This document shows positions 1-8,400 of a stretch of 64,000 nt of DNA, piece by piece; position 1 is the stretch's first letter, and every line of letters begins with the position of its first letter. The stretch is from MGBC163016 sp964631345 (lineage in GTDB: Bacteria; Actinomycetota; Coriobacteriia; Coriobacteriales; Eggerthellaceae), in NCBI GenBank assembly GCA_964631345.1, contig CAZVWE010000003.1, positions 1-64,000 on the forward strand, written 5' to 3'. A program made the translations under genes and the position numbers. A model generated the notes under the pieces. The model was not told where the DNA came from. It worked only from the letters and a program-made list of their open reading frames with translations, and ran no database searches.

Positions 1-52
1 CACCACCTTGCCAAGGTGGGGGTCGCGGGTTCGAACCCCGTTGTCCGCTCCA
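1..52 (+). tRNA. tRNA-Gly (GCC), 3' part
   Basis: Partial gene cut by the window edge. The anticodon arm (loop TTGCCAA, anticodon GCC), the T arm with loop TTCGAAC at 30-36, the 3' acceptor strand at 42-48, discriminator T and encoded CCA at 50-52 are all present. The D arm and 5' acceptor strand lie outside the window. Confidence 0.9.
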
Positions 53-62
53 TCGAAATTTG

Positions 63-88
63 GAGGCCGGCCAAGAGTCGGCCTCTTT
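63..88 (+). terminator. candidate hairpin terminator between the tRNAs
   Basis: Seven-base GC-rich stem (63-69 pairing with 79-85) followed by a short TTT. It sits just after tRNA-Gly and before tRNA-Cys. It may end the upstream transcript or act as a processing structure; the U-run is short. Confidence 0.45.
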
Positions 89-107
89 AGAAGATGGGTA
101 TTATTAT

Positions 108-181
108 GGCGACGTGGCCAAGTGGTAAGGCAGAGGCCTGCAAAGCCTTTATCTCCGGTTCGAATCCGGACGTCGCCTCCA
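108..181 (+). tRNA. tRNA-Cys (GCA)
   Basis: Complete cloverleaf: acceptor strands GGCGACG (108-114) and CGTCGCC (171-177), anticodon loop CTGCAAA with anticodon GCA, T loop TTCGAAT, discriminator T and encoded CCA at 179-181. Confidence 0.95.
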
Positions 182-228
182 AAATCCTATTTGATTTGCA
201 AATAATTCCGAAACTATAAATCCAAGGC

Positions 229-1215
229 TTAAGAAGTCATTCTGATGCCCACATAAACAGCGTCTTCTGGGATTCCTTGTGTGCTGTAGATCTCTGTAAG
301 AGGTATTGTAGATACACGCCAGGTGTAATCTCCTGTGTCAGTTGTAATATTGCCTTCTGCGAATGTGTTGCCGGAATTATCGGTTCCATTGTCAGTGATA
401 GGATATTTATCAAATCCTTCTGCAACAAGTGCCGCCTGCAAGGCTGCATCCACATTTCCTGAATCAAAGTCGCAGTAATGTATAACCATGGATGTGCCAT
501 CAACACGATCAACCTTGAGATCCCATGACCCATGGATCAATTTAATCAATTGGTTTGCCGGTAGTGAATCAATTCCTGATAAATATGCGCTACCAGCGTC
601 AACTATACTGACACCGGCTGGCAACTTGATAAGCTCCATGGCTTTTTCACTTCCAGCAGGCGTTTTTTCAAATATCGTGTCACCTGTGTCTTTAAGATTG
701 GCTGTGATTTGCTCGTCATCAAGCGGCATTAAAGATTCAAGATTTGGAAGATTTAAAACGGCATCTTCAGAAAGAACGTTTTCTAATTCGTTTTGTTGCC
801 GTATTGGTTCGTTTACTACAGAATCAAAATAAAGCGCAAGGACTATACCTCCTATAACCAAGCCTAAAGCCATGCATATAAGCGCTGCACGTCTTACAGG
901 TTTTGGATAATCTAGAGGTCTTTTAAGCTTGTCTCCATTTAAATAACGGATAGTTGAATAATTGGATGGTTTAGCTTTTTGCCTTATGTCAGTTGCAGCT
1001 GTTTCAGTATTTTTGATATTGCTAGTAGAAGATGCAGGTTTATCTTCTACTTTAGGGGACTTATGTGACGAGGATGCCCGCAGAGATCGTGAAGGCTTAT
1101 CCTTTGGCGCACTATCAGGTTGCTCTGATAGCTTTTCACTTGAAGTTATTGGTTCATCGCTTTTAGGCACATGATTCTTGTCTTGATCGGCCATAGTTTC
1201 GCCGCTTTTATCCAC
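229..1215 (-). CDS. single-pass membrane protein of unknown function
   Basis: No family recognised. The first 110 or so residues are polar, rich in Ser, Lys, Pro, Asp and Glu, and look disordered. One hydrophobic segment of about 22 residues follows (about 109-130 of 328), then about 195 residues that probably fold outside the membrane. The basic residues just before the segment suggest a cytoplasmic N terminus. I chose the GTG at 1213-1215 because GAGGAG lies seven bases upstream; an in-frame ATG at 1230 has no such site and would add five residues, and the ATG at 1194 is weaker. The gene is transcribed toward the tRNAs and divergently from the TerC gene, so it looks monocistronic. Function cannot be assigned from sequence alone. 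Confidence 0.7.
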   Translation of the reverse strand: MDKSGETMADQDKNHVPKSDEPITSSEKLSEQPDSAPKDKPSRSLRASSSHKSPKVEDKPASSTSNIKNTETAATDIRQKAKPSNYSTIRYLNGDKLKRPLDYPKPVRRAALICMALGLVIGGIVLALYFDSVVNEPIRQQNELENVLSEDAVLNLPNLESLMPLDDEQITANLKDTGDTIFEKTPAGSEKAMELIKLPAGVSIVDAGSAYLSGIDSLPANQLIKLIHGSWDLKVDRVDGTSMVIHYCDFDSGNVDAALQAALVAEGFDKYPITDNGTDNSGNTFAEGNITTDTGDYTWRVSTIPLTEIYSTQGIPEDAVYVGIRMTS

Positions 1216-1275
1216 TGAAAAGCTCCTCATCTAGGTAACTAAGCGATTATATCATTGCAAACATAAGACATATTT

Positions 1276-1289
1276 GATACGGTCGTATC
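1276..1289. promoter_or_regulatory. small palindrome directly before the terC start
   Basis: Perfect inverted repeat GATACG-GT-CGTATC ending one base before the ATG at 1291. It lies where a ribosome binding site would be expected, and no clear Shine-Dalgarno is visible. It could be an operator or could reflect leaderless or structured initiation; chance is also possible at this length. Confidence 0.3.
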
Positions 1290-1290
1290 T

Positions 1291-2085
1291 ATGGATTTAA
1301 CAATTTTTACAACACCTGAAGCATGGATTAGTCTTTTAACTCTTACTTTTCTAGAGGTTGTTCTTGGTATAGATAATATTGTATTTATATCTATTACCAC
1401 CAATAGGCTTCCTGTGGAAAAGCGTCATATTGGTCGTAAGCTCGGACTTGTCGGCGCTCTTATTATGCGTTGTTTGTTCCTTTGTTTTGCAAGCTGGCTA
1501 GTACATATGACGTTTGTGCTTTTTACGATTGATCTTGGTTTTTATAGCCATGGGATAAGCATTCGCGACTTAGTAATGTTAGTTGGTGGAGGATACCTTA
1601 TCTATAAAGGTATAAAAGAGCTTAAAGACACACTTGATCTTACTGAGATTAAAGCTGAGCACTCAGAAGAACACAAAGAGCGCCATATGATATCCCTTCC
1701 ACAAGCGATTGGGACAATAATGGTTATGGATATTGTATTTTCAATTGATTCTGTAATTACTGCTGTTGGTCTTGCAGAACATCTAATCATTATGATTGCA
1801 GCTGTTGTAATTGCGGTAATCATCATGATGATATTTATCGATCCAATTTCAGACTTCATTAATTCGCATGCAGAAATGAAGATACTTGCACTTGTGTTTA
1901 TCGCTGCTATTGGTGTTTTACTGTTGTTAGATTCATTGGGAATCACAACAGGTATTGAAGTTCTAGATATGCACTTAGAAAAACTGATGATGTATTTCGC
2001 TATGATATTTGCTGTAATTCTTGAATTTATTCAGATGAAATACAATTCAAATCTTGAGAAGTATAAGAAGGAATTAAAAAAGTAA
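1291..2085 (+). CDS. TerC family integral membrane protein
   Basis: Multi-pass membrane protein of 264 residues with about seven hydrophobic segments. The two family hallmarks are visible: GIDN near residues 26-29 in the first helix and FSIDS near 150-154; the acidic residues in these motifs are thought to handle metal ions. TerC/YkoY-type proteins are linked to metal (often manganese) efflux or to metal loading of exported proteins. A His/Glu-rich cytoplasmic loop (about 118-133) separates the two halves. The start matches the usual N terminus of the family. No yybP-ykoY manganese riboswitch fits in the 75-base gap upstream. Family assignment is firm; substrate is inferred. Confidence 0.88.
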   Translation: MDLTIFTTPEAWISLLTLTFLEVVLGIDNIVFISITTNRLPVEKRHIGRKLGLVGALIMRCLFLCFASWLVHMTFVLFTIDLGFYSHGISIRDLVMLVGGGYLIYKGIKELKDTLDLTEIKAEHSEEHKERHMISLPQAIGTIMVMDIVFSIDSVITAVGLAEHLIIMIAAVVIAVIIMMIFIDPISDFINSHAEMKILALVFIAAIGVLLLLDSLGITTGIEVLDMHLEKLMMYFAMIFAVILEFIQMKYNSNLEKYKKELKK

Positions 2086-2101
2086 TACAAGCTTACTTAA
2101 A

Positions 2102-3013
2102 CTAATCTGCGTATTCTTTAATGCATTCATCAGAGACCACGAACCTTGCCATTCGTGGCAAAATTGTGGCTCTAAACGGTGTCATGTGTTCAGATGCTTC
2201 GCCATCAAACTGGACAGGAAGGGCTGGATCGGCACTTACGCGCACTGTTTTTCCTCTAAATAATTGAAAAGCGTCTGTGCGAGTTGGGTAATTCATGTGC
2301 CTATCTAGCATCGATGCAAATAATGCGGGAATTAATCCAAATGCATCTTTGGTGTTTAAGACAACAATATCAAAGTAACCATCTCTGGGTTCATTTTGAT
2401 GGATAACATGAATATCAAATTGTATTTTTGAGAAGTTGATAAGCAAGACCCCAACACCTTCAGTCTCAACAATTTCATCATCAATCTCTAATGAAAGCTT
2501 TGAAAACTGTGGTTGGGCATTATTTATAGCTGAGGTGAAATATGCCATTTGCCCAATTAATTTTTTGGATGATTCGGCACTTTTCATGATTGTCGCATCA
2601 TATCCAGCACCTGCCATTATGGTAAATCCGACCTTTTTACCATCCGAAAGCTCAAGTTGTCCGATATCGAAATCCATCGTTGTTAATTTGCGAGTCATAT
2701 CAACAATAGCATTTGGTTCGGTTGGTGAAAAAAGATTCATTGCCAATATATTTGCAGTACCTGCAGGGTATGGAAGCACAGGAATGCCGGTTTCTGCAAG
2801 CATGTGTGCGACAGTTGACACGGTGCCATCTCCGCCGGATGCAACTACACAATCGAAATCATCGGCATCGTATAGAAAGGCACGAAGATCGGTTGTGCCG
2901 TCAGTTGATCGTATAACAACCTCATCGCCATCTTGGGAAAATTTACGAACGTAGTCATAGATTGCGCCATCGCTAATTCCAGATGCAAGGTTATTTATGA
3001 CTAGAAGTTTCAC
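2102..3013 (-). CDS. diacylglycerol/lipid kinase family protein (YegS/DagK-like)
   Basis: Cytoplasmic lipid kinase of the DAGK catalytic family, about 303 residues. The nucleotide-binding signature GGDGT is at about 60-64, followed by PAGTAN (83-88), typical of this fold. The C-terminal beta domain includes the short FDGEASEH stretch common to the family. Members phosphorylate diacylglycerol or related lipids and often recycle lipid intermediates. I chose the GTG at 3011-3013: GAAGGG is six bases upstream and the protein then begins with the usual MKLLVINN strand; the ATG at 3037 would add eight unrelated residues. Divergent from rnd with a 71-base gap. Exact lipid substrate unknown. Confidence 0.87.
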   Translation of the reverse strand: MKLLVINNLASGISDGAIYDYVRKFSQDGDEVVIRSTDGTTDLRAFLYDADDFDCVVASGGDGTVSTVAHMLAETGIPVLPYPAGTANILAMNLFSPTEPNAIVDMTRKLTTMDFDIGQLELSDGKKVGFTIMAGAGYDATIMKSAESSKKLIGQMAYFTSAINNAQPQFSKLSLEIDDEIVETEGVGVLLINFSKIQFDIHVIHQNEPRDGYFDIVVLNTKDAFGLIPALFASMLDRHMNYPTRTDAFQLFRGKTVRVSADPALPVQFDGEASEHMTPFRATILPRMARFVVSDECIKEYAD

Positions 3014-3084
3014 ACAATTCCCTTCGATTGTTATCATGACAATATTACAGCTTAAACATTACAGAGGAACAGAAAGACAGACGT

Positions 3085-4230
3085 TTGAGATACATAAAAA
3101 ATCAATATGATTTGGAGAAATTTGTTGATGAGGTTATAGATTGTTCTATTCTTGCCGTTGATACAGAATTTCTAAGAGAGAAAACCTATTATCCGAAACT
3201 TTGTTTACTTCAGCTTGCTGCCGATGATTTGGTGGCAATTGTTGATCCTTTTGCGATTGATGATCTCAGGGCAATCAATGTACTTTTTGAAAATCCTGGC
3301 ATAGTAAAAGTCTTTCATGCTGCTACGCAAGATCTTGAGATTTTGTATAACGAAACGGGATGTCTTCCAGAACCGATTTTTGATACTCAGATTGCAGCAG
3401 CTTTGCTTGGGTATTCACATCAGGTAGGTCTTGCTAATCTTGTAAATTCAATGTGTGGAGCACATCTTAAGAAAGCCGATTCATTTACAGATTGGTCTAG
3501 ACGCCCTCTTACTGATTCTCAAATAGAGTATGCGTCTGGTGATGTGATTTTTTTGCCGGAACTGTATATATGTATGAAGTCAATGCTAGAGAAGCAAAAT
3601 AGGCTTTCTTGGCTAGATGATGATTTTGCTGAGCTTATTGACCCTAAGCGCTATGAGATTGATCCCTATCTTAGATTCTTGAAGCTTAAGCGCGGAAACC
3701 AGTTAAGTAAGAGTCAGTTAGCTGCTGCACGCGATGTTACTGCATGGAGAGAGCTTCAAGCACAAATGAGAAATATCCCCAGAAAATGGGTTTTATCGGA
3801 TGAGCAAATAGTTGAGGCATGTAAAAGAGAAGCAAAGACTATTGATGAACTATATTTGATAAGGGGCATGCGAGAAAAGCTGCCAGTTAAAGATGCGCGG
3901 ATCTTAAGCACTATGATTAAGAATGCGTTAGAGTCTGACCCAAAAACATGGCCTGAACTATCTCAGCAGGGGCAAAATGAACCCAATGTTGACAGCGCTA
4001 TAGATTTGATGCTTGCACTTTGTAGAGTGCGTGCAAAGGAATCAGGTATCGCGCTGCAAACACTTGCTTCGCACGATGATTTTGCTAACCTTGCTCGCGG
4101 GCATTTTGATCAGAGCGCTTTAACAAAAGGCTGGCGTAAGGATTTGATAGGTCAAGAGCTTATTGATCTTCTTAATGGTAAGATTTCACTTTCTTTAGAT
4201 CAGGCGAATCTCGTTGTGGATACGAAATGA
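3085..4230 (+). CDS. rnd: ribonuclease D
   Basis: 3'-5' exoribonuclease that trims tRNA precursors and other structured RNAs. The DEDDy exonuclease core is complete: Exo I DTE at about 26-28, Exo II aspartate at about 83 (TQDLE), and Exo III Y149-x3-D153. A C-terminal HRDC domain follows at about 205-290. Length 381 is normal for RNase D. The start is TTG at 3085, with only a weak purine-rich stretch upstream, so the start is less certain than the identity. It stands between the divergent lipid kinase and the YugP-type protease. Confidence 0.9.
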   Translation: MRYIKNQYDLEKFVDEVIDCSILAVDTEFLREKTYYPKLCLLQLAADDLVAIVDPFAIDDLRAINVLFENPGIVKVFHAATQDLEILYNETGCLPEPIFDTQIAAALLGYSHQVGLANLVNSMCGAHLKKADSFTDWSRRPLTDSQIEYASGDVIFLPELYICMKSMLEKQNRLSWLDDDFAELIDPKRYEIDPYLRFLKLKRGNQLSKSQLAAARDVTAWRELQAQMRNIPRKWVLSDEQIVEACKREAKTIDELYLIRGMREKLPVKDARILSTMIKNALESDPKTWPELSQQGQNEPNVDSAIDLMLALCRVRAKESGIALQTLASHDDFANLARGHFDQSALTKGWRKDLIGQELIDLLNGKISLSLDQANLVVDTK

Positions 4231-4304
4231 TTTCAATACTTGCAATCGTACATTTGTATGTTAGATTAGCTTAAACAATTTTTGCTCGTCGAAAGGACGT
4301 AGTC

Positions 4305-4973
4305 ATGTATGCAGATATGGGATATTTGTGGCTTATTGTAATCACGCTTGTGATTGGATTGGGCGCACAAGCACTTGTGAACAGTAAGTTAAAGAAGTAT
4401 TCACATGTACCGAATTCACGCGGGATAACAGGTGCTCAAGCAGCATCTCAAATGCTTGCTTATTATGGAATAAACAATGTTGTTGTAAGACCTGGTGGGG
4501 CAGGGCAGGATTTTTTTGATCCAAGAACGAATTCGATTACACTGTCGCCTTCGGCCTATTCATCTACATCTGTAACTGCGCTAGCTACAGCATGTCATGA
4601 GGTGGGTCATGCTTGTCAATTTGCCTTTAACTACACTCCAATGAAGGTAAGATCCGCAATTGTTCCAGTTGTGAATTTAGCTTCTAATGTTTGGATGTTC
4701 ATTCTTATAGCTGGTGCACTAATGGGATTGATGGGACTTGTTTGGGTTGCAGTTATCATGTATGCCGCTGTTGTTATTTTCCAATTAGTTACCTTGCCTG
4801 TTGAATTCAATGCGTCACATAGAGCTATGACATATATGAAGACGATTGGACTTCCCGCACAAGAACAAGCAGGTTCGTTTGATGTTTTAAGAGCATGCGC
4901 ATTCACATATGTTGCAGCTGCACTTACATCGATATTGCAACTGTTATGGATTCTTGGAAATACGCGTGATTAG
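4305..4973 (+). CDS. membrane zinc metalloprotease, YugP family
   Basis: Member of the Zn_peptidase_2 (YugP-like) family: a membrane-anchored putative metalloprotease of 222 residues. The zinc-binding motif HEVGH lies at about 98-102. A hydrophobic N-terminal helix (about 8-24), two central hydrophobic stretches (about 125-165) and a C-terminal helix (about 200-218) place it in the membrane. A downstream LPVEFNASHRA segment carries the likely third zinc ligand (Glu), as in relatives. A Shine-Dalgarno-like GAAAGGA precedes the ATG. Substrates are not known for this family. Codon use resembles the neighbours. Confidence 0.87.
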   Translation: MYADMGYLWLIVITLVIGLGAQALVNSKLKKYSHVPNSRGITGAQAASQMLAYYGINNVVVRPGGAGQDFFDPRTNSITLSPSAYSSTSVTALATACHEVGHACQFAFNYTPMKVRSAIVPVVNLASNVWMFILIAGALMGLMGLVWVAVIMYAAVVIFQLVTLPVEFNASHRAMTYMKTIGLPAQEQAGSFDVLRACAFTYVAAALTSILQLLWILGNTRD

Positions 4974-5018
4974 ATTTTTAGGATTAGCTTTGAAATTTTG
5001 TATAGAGAAGAGGCGTAG

Positions 5019-6392
5019 ATGCCAGTAGTAGATGAGGGAGAGGCTTTATCAGTCTCATCAGCTATGGCGCTAGCTAAAGGGCAGCTTGAACGCATTAATG
5101 TGCGAATAATAGGCGAAGTCTCTGAGCTATCTGCAAAAAGGGGATACAAAGCAGTCTATTTCACCATCAAAGATGAAAGCGCTTCTCTTCCATGCATGAT
5201 GTGGAACAATCGATATGCTCAATGCGGAGTGCAGTTAGAAATAGGCTCTCTTATTGAGATCAAAGGAAGATTTAGTTTATATGCCGCTAAAGGTAGGATG
5301 AATTTTGATGTAACTTCAATAAGCCTAGCTGGAGAGGGTGATCTTCGTCTTAGAGTTGCAAATCTTGCAAAAAAACTTCAAGCAGAAGGTTTGATGGCTC
5401 AAGAGAAAAAACTTCCGATACCTAAAATGCCATCAAAAATCGGGCTTGTTACATCTCCGCGCGGAGCTACGGTATACGACGTATTAAGAACACTTAGGAA
5501 TAGGTTCCCGTTATCTGAAGTTCTTTTTGCAGGGTGTGCAGTAGAAGGAACAAATGCTCCTAAGGCTATGATTGAAGCCTTAAATGTGGTTGCCGATGCA
5601 GGTGCAGAGGTTATTTTGTTAATTCGTGGTGGTGGTTCATTTGAGGATCATATGCCCTTTAACGACGAAGGACTTGCTAGAGCAATTGCGAAGATACCTG
5701 TACCGATAGTCACAGGCATAGGTCATGAACCCGATAATTCAATATCTGATATGGTCGCAGATCTTAGAGCATCAACTCCTACTGCTGCTGCATCTGCAGT
5801 AGTACCAGACAAAAACGATGTTGAATTTCAGCTTGCAAGCATTGGCGGGATGCTTACGAATTTGGTTAATCGTCAGATTTCGCAATACGATTCACAAATC
5901 CAAAGATTGGCATCTTCTAGAGCTATATCGGATCCTCAAAGAATGCTTGCGCCATATGCTTTAACTATTGACTCTTTATCTGACCGACTTGCAAACTCAA
6001 TTCCCAATGGATTACTGAGGTCAAAAGATGCACTTGGTGCGATGAGGTTTTCCCTTATCAACATAGGATCATCACTTGTAACTAGGAAATATCGAGATAT
6101 AGAAACATATAAGGGAGATATAAAAGCAATAGGTAAGACTTTCCTGTCACGATACAGAGAAGCTGTATTACAAAATAGCGCCATGCTTGATGGACTCTCT
6201 CCGTTAGGAGCACTTGCAAGAGGTTATTCAATTACCACAAAAGAAAATGGTGATATTGTTAAGTCAGTTGAGTCAATTAAAACCGGCGAAAATATCAGAG
6301 TCGGTGTAGCCGATGGATATGCAAAATGCGAGGTTAAAGAGATAGATAAAGGCGTTGTATATGCGATGATTGGGGAAGAAGATGAAAGATAA
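5019..6392 (+). CDS. xseA: exodeoxyribonuclease VII large subunit
   Basis: Catalytic subunit of exonuclease VII, which degrades single-stranded DNA in both directions and works in mismatch and lesion repair. The N-terminal OB-fold DNA-binding domain (about 10-105) is followed by the catalytic core with TSPRGATVYDVL (about 145), RGGGSFEDHMPFNDE (about 203) and GHEPDNSISD with DLRASTPTAAA, all characteristic. The C-terminal half is helical and binds XseB. Length 457 is typical. The 3' end overlaps xseB by 11 bases, so the two are almost certainly co-translated. Confidence 0.96.
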   Translation: MPVVDEGEALSVSSAMALAKGQLERINVRIIGEVSELSAKRGYKAVYFTIKDESASLPCMMWNNRYAQCGVQLEIGSLIEIKGRFSLYAAKGRMNFDVTSISLAGEGDLRLRVANLAKKLQAEGLMAQEKKLPIPKMPSKIGLVTSPRGATVYDVLRTLRNRFPLSEVLFAGCAVEGTNAPKAMIEALNVVADAGAEVILLIRGGGSFEDHMPFNDEGLARAIAKIPVPIVTGIGHEPDNSISDMVADLRASTPTAAASAVVPDKNDVEFQLASIGGMLTNLVNRQISQYDSQIQRLASSRAISDPQRMLAPYALTIDSLSDRLANSIPNGLLRSKDALGAMRFSLINIGSSLVTRKYRDIETYKGDIKAIGKTFLSRYREAVLQNSAMLDGLSPLGALARGYSITTKENGDIVKSVESIKTGENIRVGVADGYAKCEVKEIDKGVVYAMIGEEDER

Positions 6393-6636
6393 TACAGACA
6401 TTGAAAAACTGACCTTTAAGCAGGCTATGGATAAATTAGAAGAAATCGTTTCTGTTTTAGAATCGGGAACGCTAGAACTCGAAGATAGCCTTGATAGATA
6501 TGCAGAAGGGGTTGCACTTTTATCTTCGCTTCAAAAGAGACTAAACGATGCTGAACAAAAAGTGACGGTGTTGATGGGTGAGCTTATAGACGCTCCAGAT
6601 GATGATGTTCAAGATTCAACTTTGACAAAGGCATAA
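6382..6636 (+). CDS. xseB: exodeoxyribonuclease VII small subunit
   Basis: Small helical partner that binds the XseA C-terminal helices. Residues LTFKQAMDKLEEIVSVLESG and LEDSLDRYAEG match the family's two-helix core. I chose the ATG at 6382; GGGGAAG lies just upstream, and the in-frame TTG at 6370 would add only four residues. It overlaps xseA, fixing the operon. The acidic tail after residue 70 is variable in the family. Confidence 0.93.
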   Translation: MKDNTDIEKLTFKQAMDKLEEIVSVLESGTLELEDSLDRYAEGVALLSSLQKRLNDAEQKVTVLMGELIDAPDDDVQDSTLTKA

Positions 6637-6657
6637 TTGGATAGAAAGGGAAAAGAC

Positions 6658-7005
6658 ATGGAAGATTGTCTATTTTGCAAAATAATTGAAGGCGAAGTTC
6701 CTTCTACTAAAGTATATGAAAATGAATATGTATATGCATTTAAGGATATAAATCCAATGATGCCTGTGCATGTGTTGATAATCCCAAAGTTGCATTTTGA
6801 CAATATTACAAGTGATATTCCAAATGACATCTTGGCAGAAATGATGAAAGCAGTTGGTGTTGTGGCTGAGATGGAAGGCATAAAAGAAAGTGGTTTCCGT
6901 GTAATTATCAACACCAATGATGATGCATGCCAAACCGTTCACCATGTACATGTTCACGTTTTAGGTGGAGCCCAAATGAATGAGGGCGATCCTTCCCTTG
7001 AATAG
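6658..7005 (+). CDS. hinT: HIT family nucleotide hydrolase (HinT-like)
   Basis: Histidine-triad protein of 115 residues. HVHVHVLGG near the C terminus is the HxHxHxx catalytic triad of HinT phosphoramidases, which hydrolyse AMP-linked amines. CLFCKIIEGEVPS at the N terminus is the usual HinT opening, including the two zinc-type cysteines. The start is the ATG at 6658 preceded by AGAAAGGGA; an upstream in-frame TTG at 6637 is unlikely. It lies 21 bases after xseB and probably shares its transcript. Physiological substrate unknown. Confidence 0.93.
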   Translation: MEDCLFCKIIEGEVPSTKVYENEYVYAFKDINPMMPVHVLIIPKLHFDNITSDIPNDILAEMMKAVGVVAEMEGIKESGFRVIINTNDDACQTVHHVHVHVLGGAQMNEGDPSLE

Positions 7006-7035
7006 AAGCCCTTTCGCCGAAACATAATTATGTAG

Positions 7036-7054
7036 GCCAAACTTGATAGTTGGC
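7036..7054 (+). terminator. candidate hairpin between hinT and ackA
   Basis: Stem of seven base pairs with one bulged A (7036-7043 with 7048-7054) and a TGAT loop, followed by an A/T-rich stretch with a split T-run. It may end the xseA-xseB-hinT transcript before ackA. Confidence 0.35.
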
Positions 7055-7097
7055 TCCAATAAAATTGTTTTTAGGGGATTTCAGAAGGAGCCTAAAT

Positions 7098-8324
7098 TTG
7101 AAAGTTTTAGTGATCAACGCTGGATCATCTTCTTTAAAGTATCAACTTATTGACCTAGAAAAGCACACTGTTGAAGCCAAAGGTATTTGTGAACGTGTCG
7201 GTACCGATGAAGCCTTTCATAAACACGGTATTGATGAAAACGAATATGTCATAGATGAGCCCATCAAAGATCATACAGAGGCGATGGGTCATGTTATTGA
7301 AGCGCTTACAACAGGGCCTACTAAAGTTTTAGATTCTCTTGATGAGATTGATGCAATTGGACACAGGATTGTTCAAGGCGGTAAGTACTTCGATTCTTCT
7401 GTATTTATTGATGATGATGTAGTCCAAAAAATTGATGAACTTGCTGAATTAGCGCCATTACACAATAAAGCGGCGCTTATGGGAATTAAGGCTTGCAAAG
7501 AATATATGGCAGATAAGCCTATGGTCGCTGTTTTTGATACATCTTATTTTCAAAGCCTTCCTGAAAAGGCATTTATGTATCCGATTCCATATGAGTATTA
7601 CCAAAAGTACTCGCTTAGAAAATATGGAGCACATGGAACATCACATAGATATATTGCAGAACGTGCTGCTTTATTTTTAGAGGAAAATCTTAATGATCTC
7701 AAGTTAATCACATGCCATCTAGGAAATGGTTGTTCTATGTCTGCGATTGACCACGGAATTGCAGTTGATACCTCTATGGGACTTACGCCTTTAGATGGAC
7801 TGATGATGGGAACTCGCAGTGGAGCCATTGATCCTGCAATTGTTCCATTTTTGATGGAGCATGAAGATTTAAGTTTTGATGAAATTAACGATGTCTTAAA
7901 TAAGCGAAGCGGACTTTTAGGGATATCTGGAATTTCAAATGACTTAAGATCCGTGCGTACAGCATCCGAAGAGGGTGACGAGCGTGCGCAGCTTGCATAT
8001 GAGATGTATTCCTATTCTGTAAAGAAATATCTTGGACAATATATTGCTGTTATGGGTGGCGTTGATGCGATCGTCCTTACTGCAGGCGTCGGTGAGAATT
8101 GTGACAAAATGAGGCGTATGATCTTCTCTGGCATGCAGCCACTCGGAATAATTCTTGACCTTGATAAGAATAAGCAGGGTAAGGGCGAGCGTGTAATATC
8201 TACAGACGATTCGCAGGTTCAAATCCTTGTCATTCCAACGGATGAGGAATTTATGATTGCTCGTGATACCTTTGATGTTCTAGAGCAGAGAAGACTTATT
8301 CAGGATCTACAAACTGATCTATAG
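7098..8324 (+). CDS. ackA: acetate kinase
   Basis: Converts acetyl phosphate and ADP to acetate and ATP, the energy-yielding last step of acetate fermentation. The N-terminal VINAGSSSLKY phosphate-binding motif and the central CHLGNGCSMSAIDHGIAVD / TRSGAIDP block are diagnostic. I chose the TTG at 7098: AGAAGGAG sits seven bases upstream and the protein then begins directly with the conserved first strand. Length about 408 is normal. Unlike the common pta-ackA operon, pta lies on the opposite strand, facing ackA, with a shared terminator between them. Confidence 0.96.
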   Translation: MKVLVINAGSSSLKYQLIDLEKHTVEAKGICERVGTDEAFHKHGIDENEYVIDEPIKDHTEAMGHVIEALTTGPTKVLDSLDEIDAIGHRIVQGGKYFDSSVFIDDDVVQKIDELAELAPLHNKAALMGIKACKEYMADKPMVAVFDTSYFQSLPEKAFMYPIPYEYYQKYSLRKYGAHGTSHRYIAERAALFLEENLNDLKLITCHLGNGCSMSAIDHGIAVDTSMGLTPLDGLMMGTRSGAIDPAIVPFLMEHEDLSFDEINDVLNKRSGLLGISGISNDLRSVRTASEEGDERAQLAYEMYSYSVKKYLGQYIAVMGGVDAIVLTAGVGENCDKMRRMIFSGMQPLGIILDLDKNKQGKGERVISTDDSQVQILVIPTDEEFMIARDTFDVLEQRRLIQDLQTDL

Positions 8325-8361
8325 TCTTAAGCATTATTCAAATATCATTTAGGATCGTTGA

Positions 8362-8400
8362 AACGACTAGGTAATTTTGGAGTAAAAATACCTAGTCGTT
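8362..8400. terminator. bidirectional terminator shared by ackA and pta
   Basis: Perfect 12-base stem (8362-8373 with 8389-8400) and a 15-base A/T-rich loop, followed by GTTTTGT on the plus strand. The right arm overlaps the pta stop codon (complement of 8392-8394), so one hairpin serves both convergent genes. Confidence 0.8.

Noticed and set aside
1216..1290. Possible yybP-ykoY manganese riboswitch ahead of the TerC gene
   Set aside because: The gap is too short and lacks the expected conserved loops.
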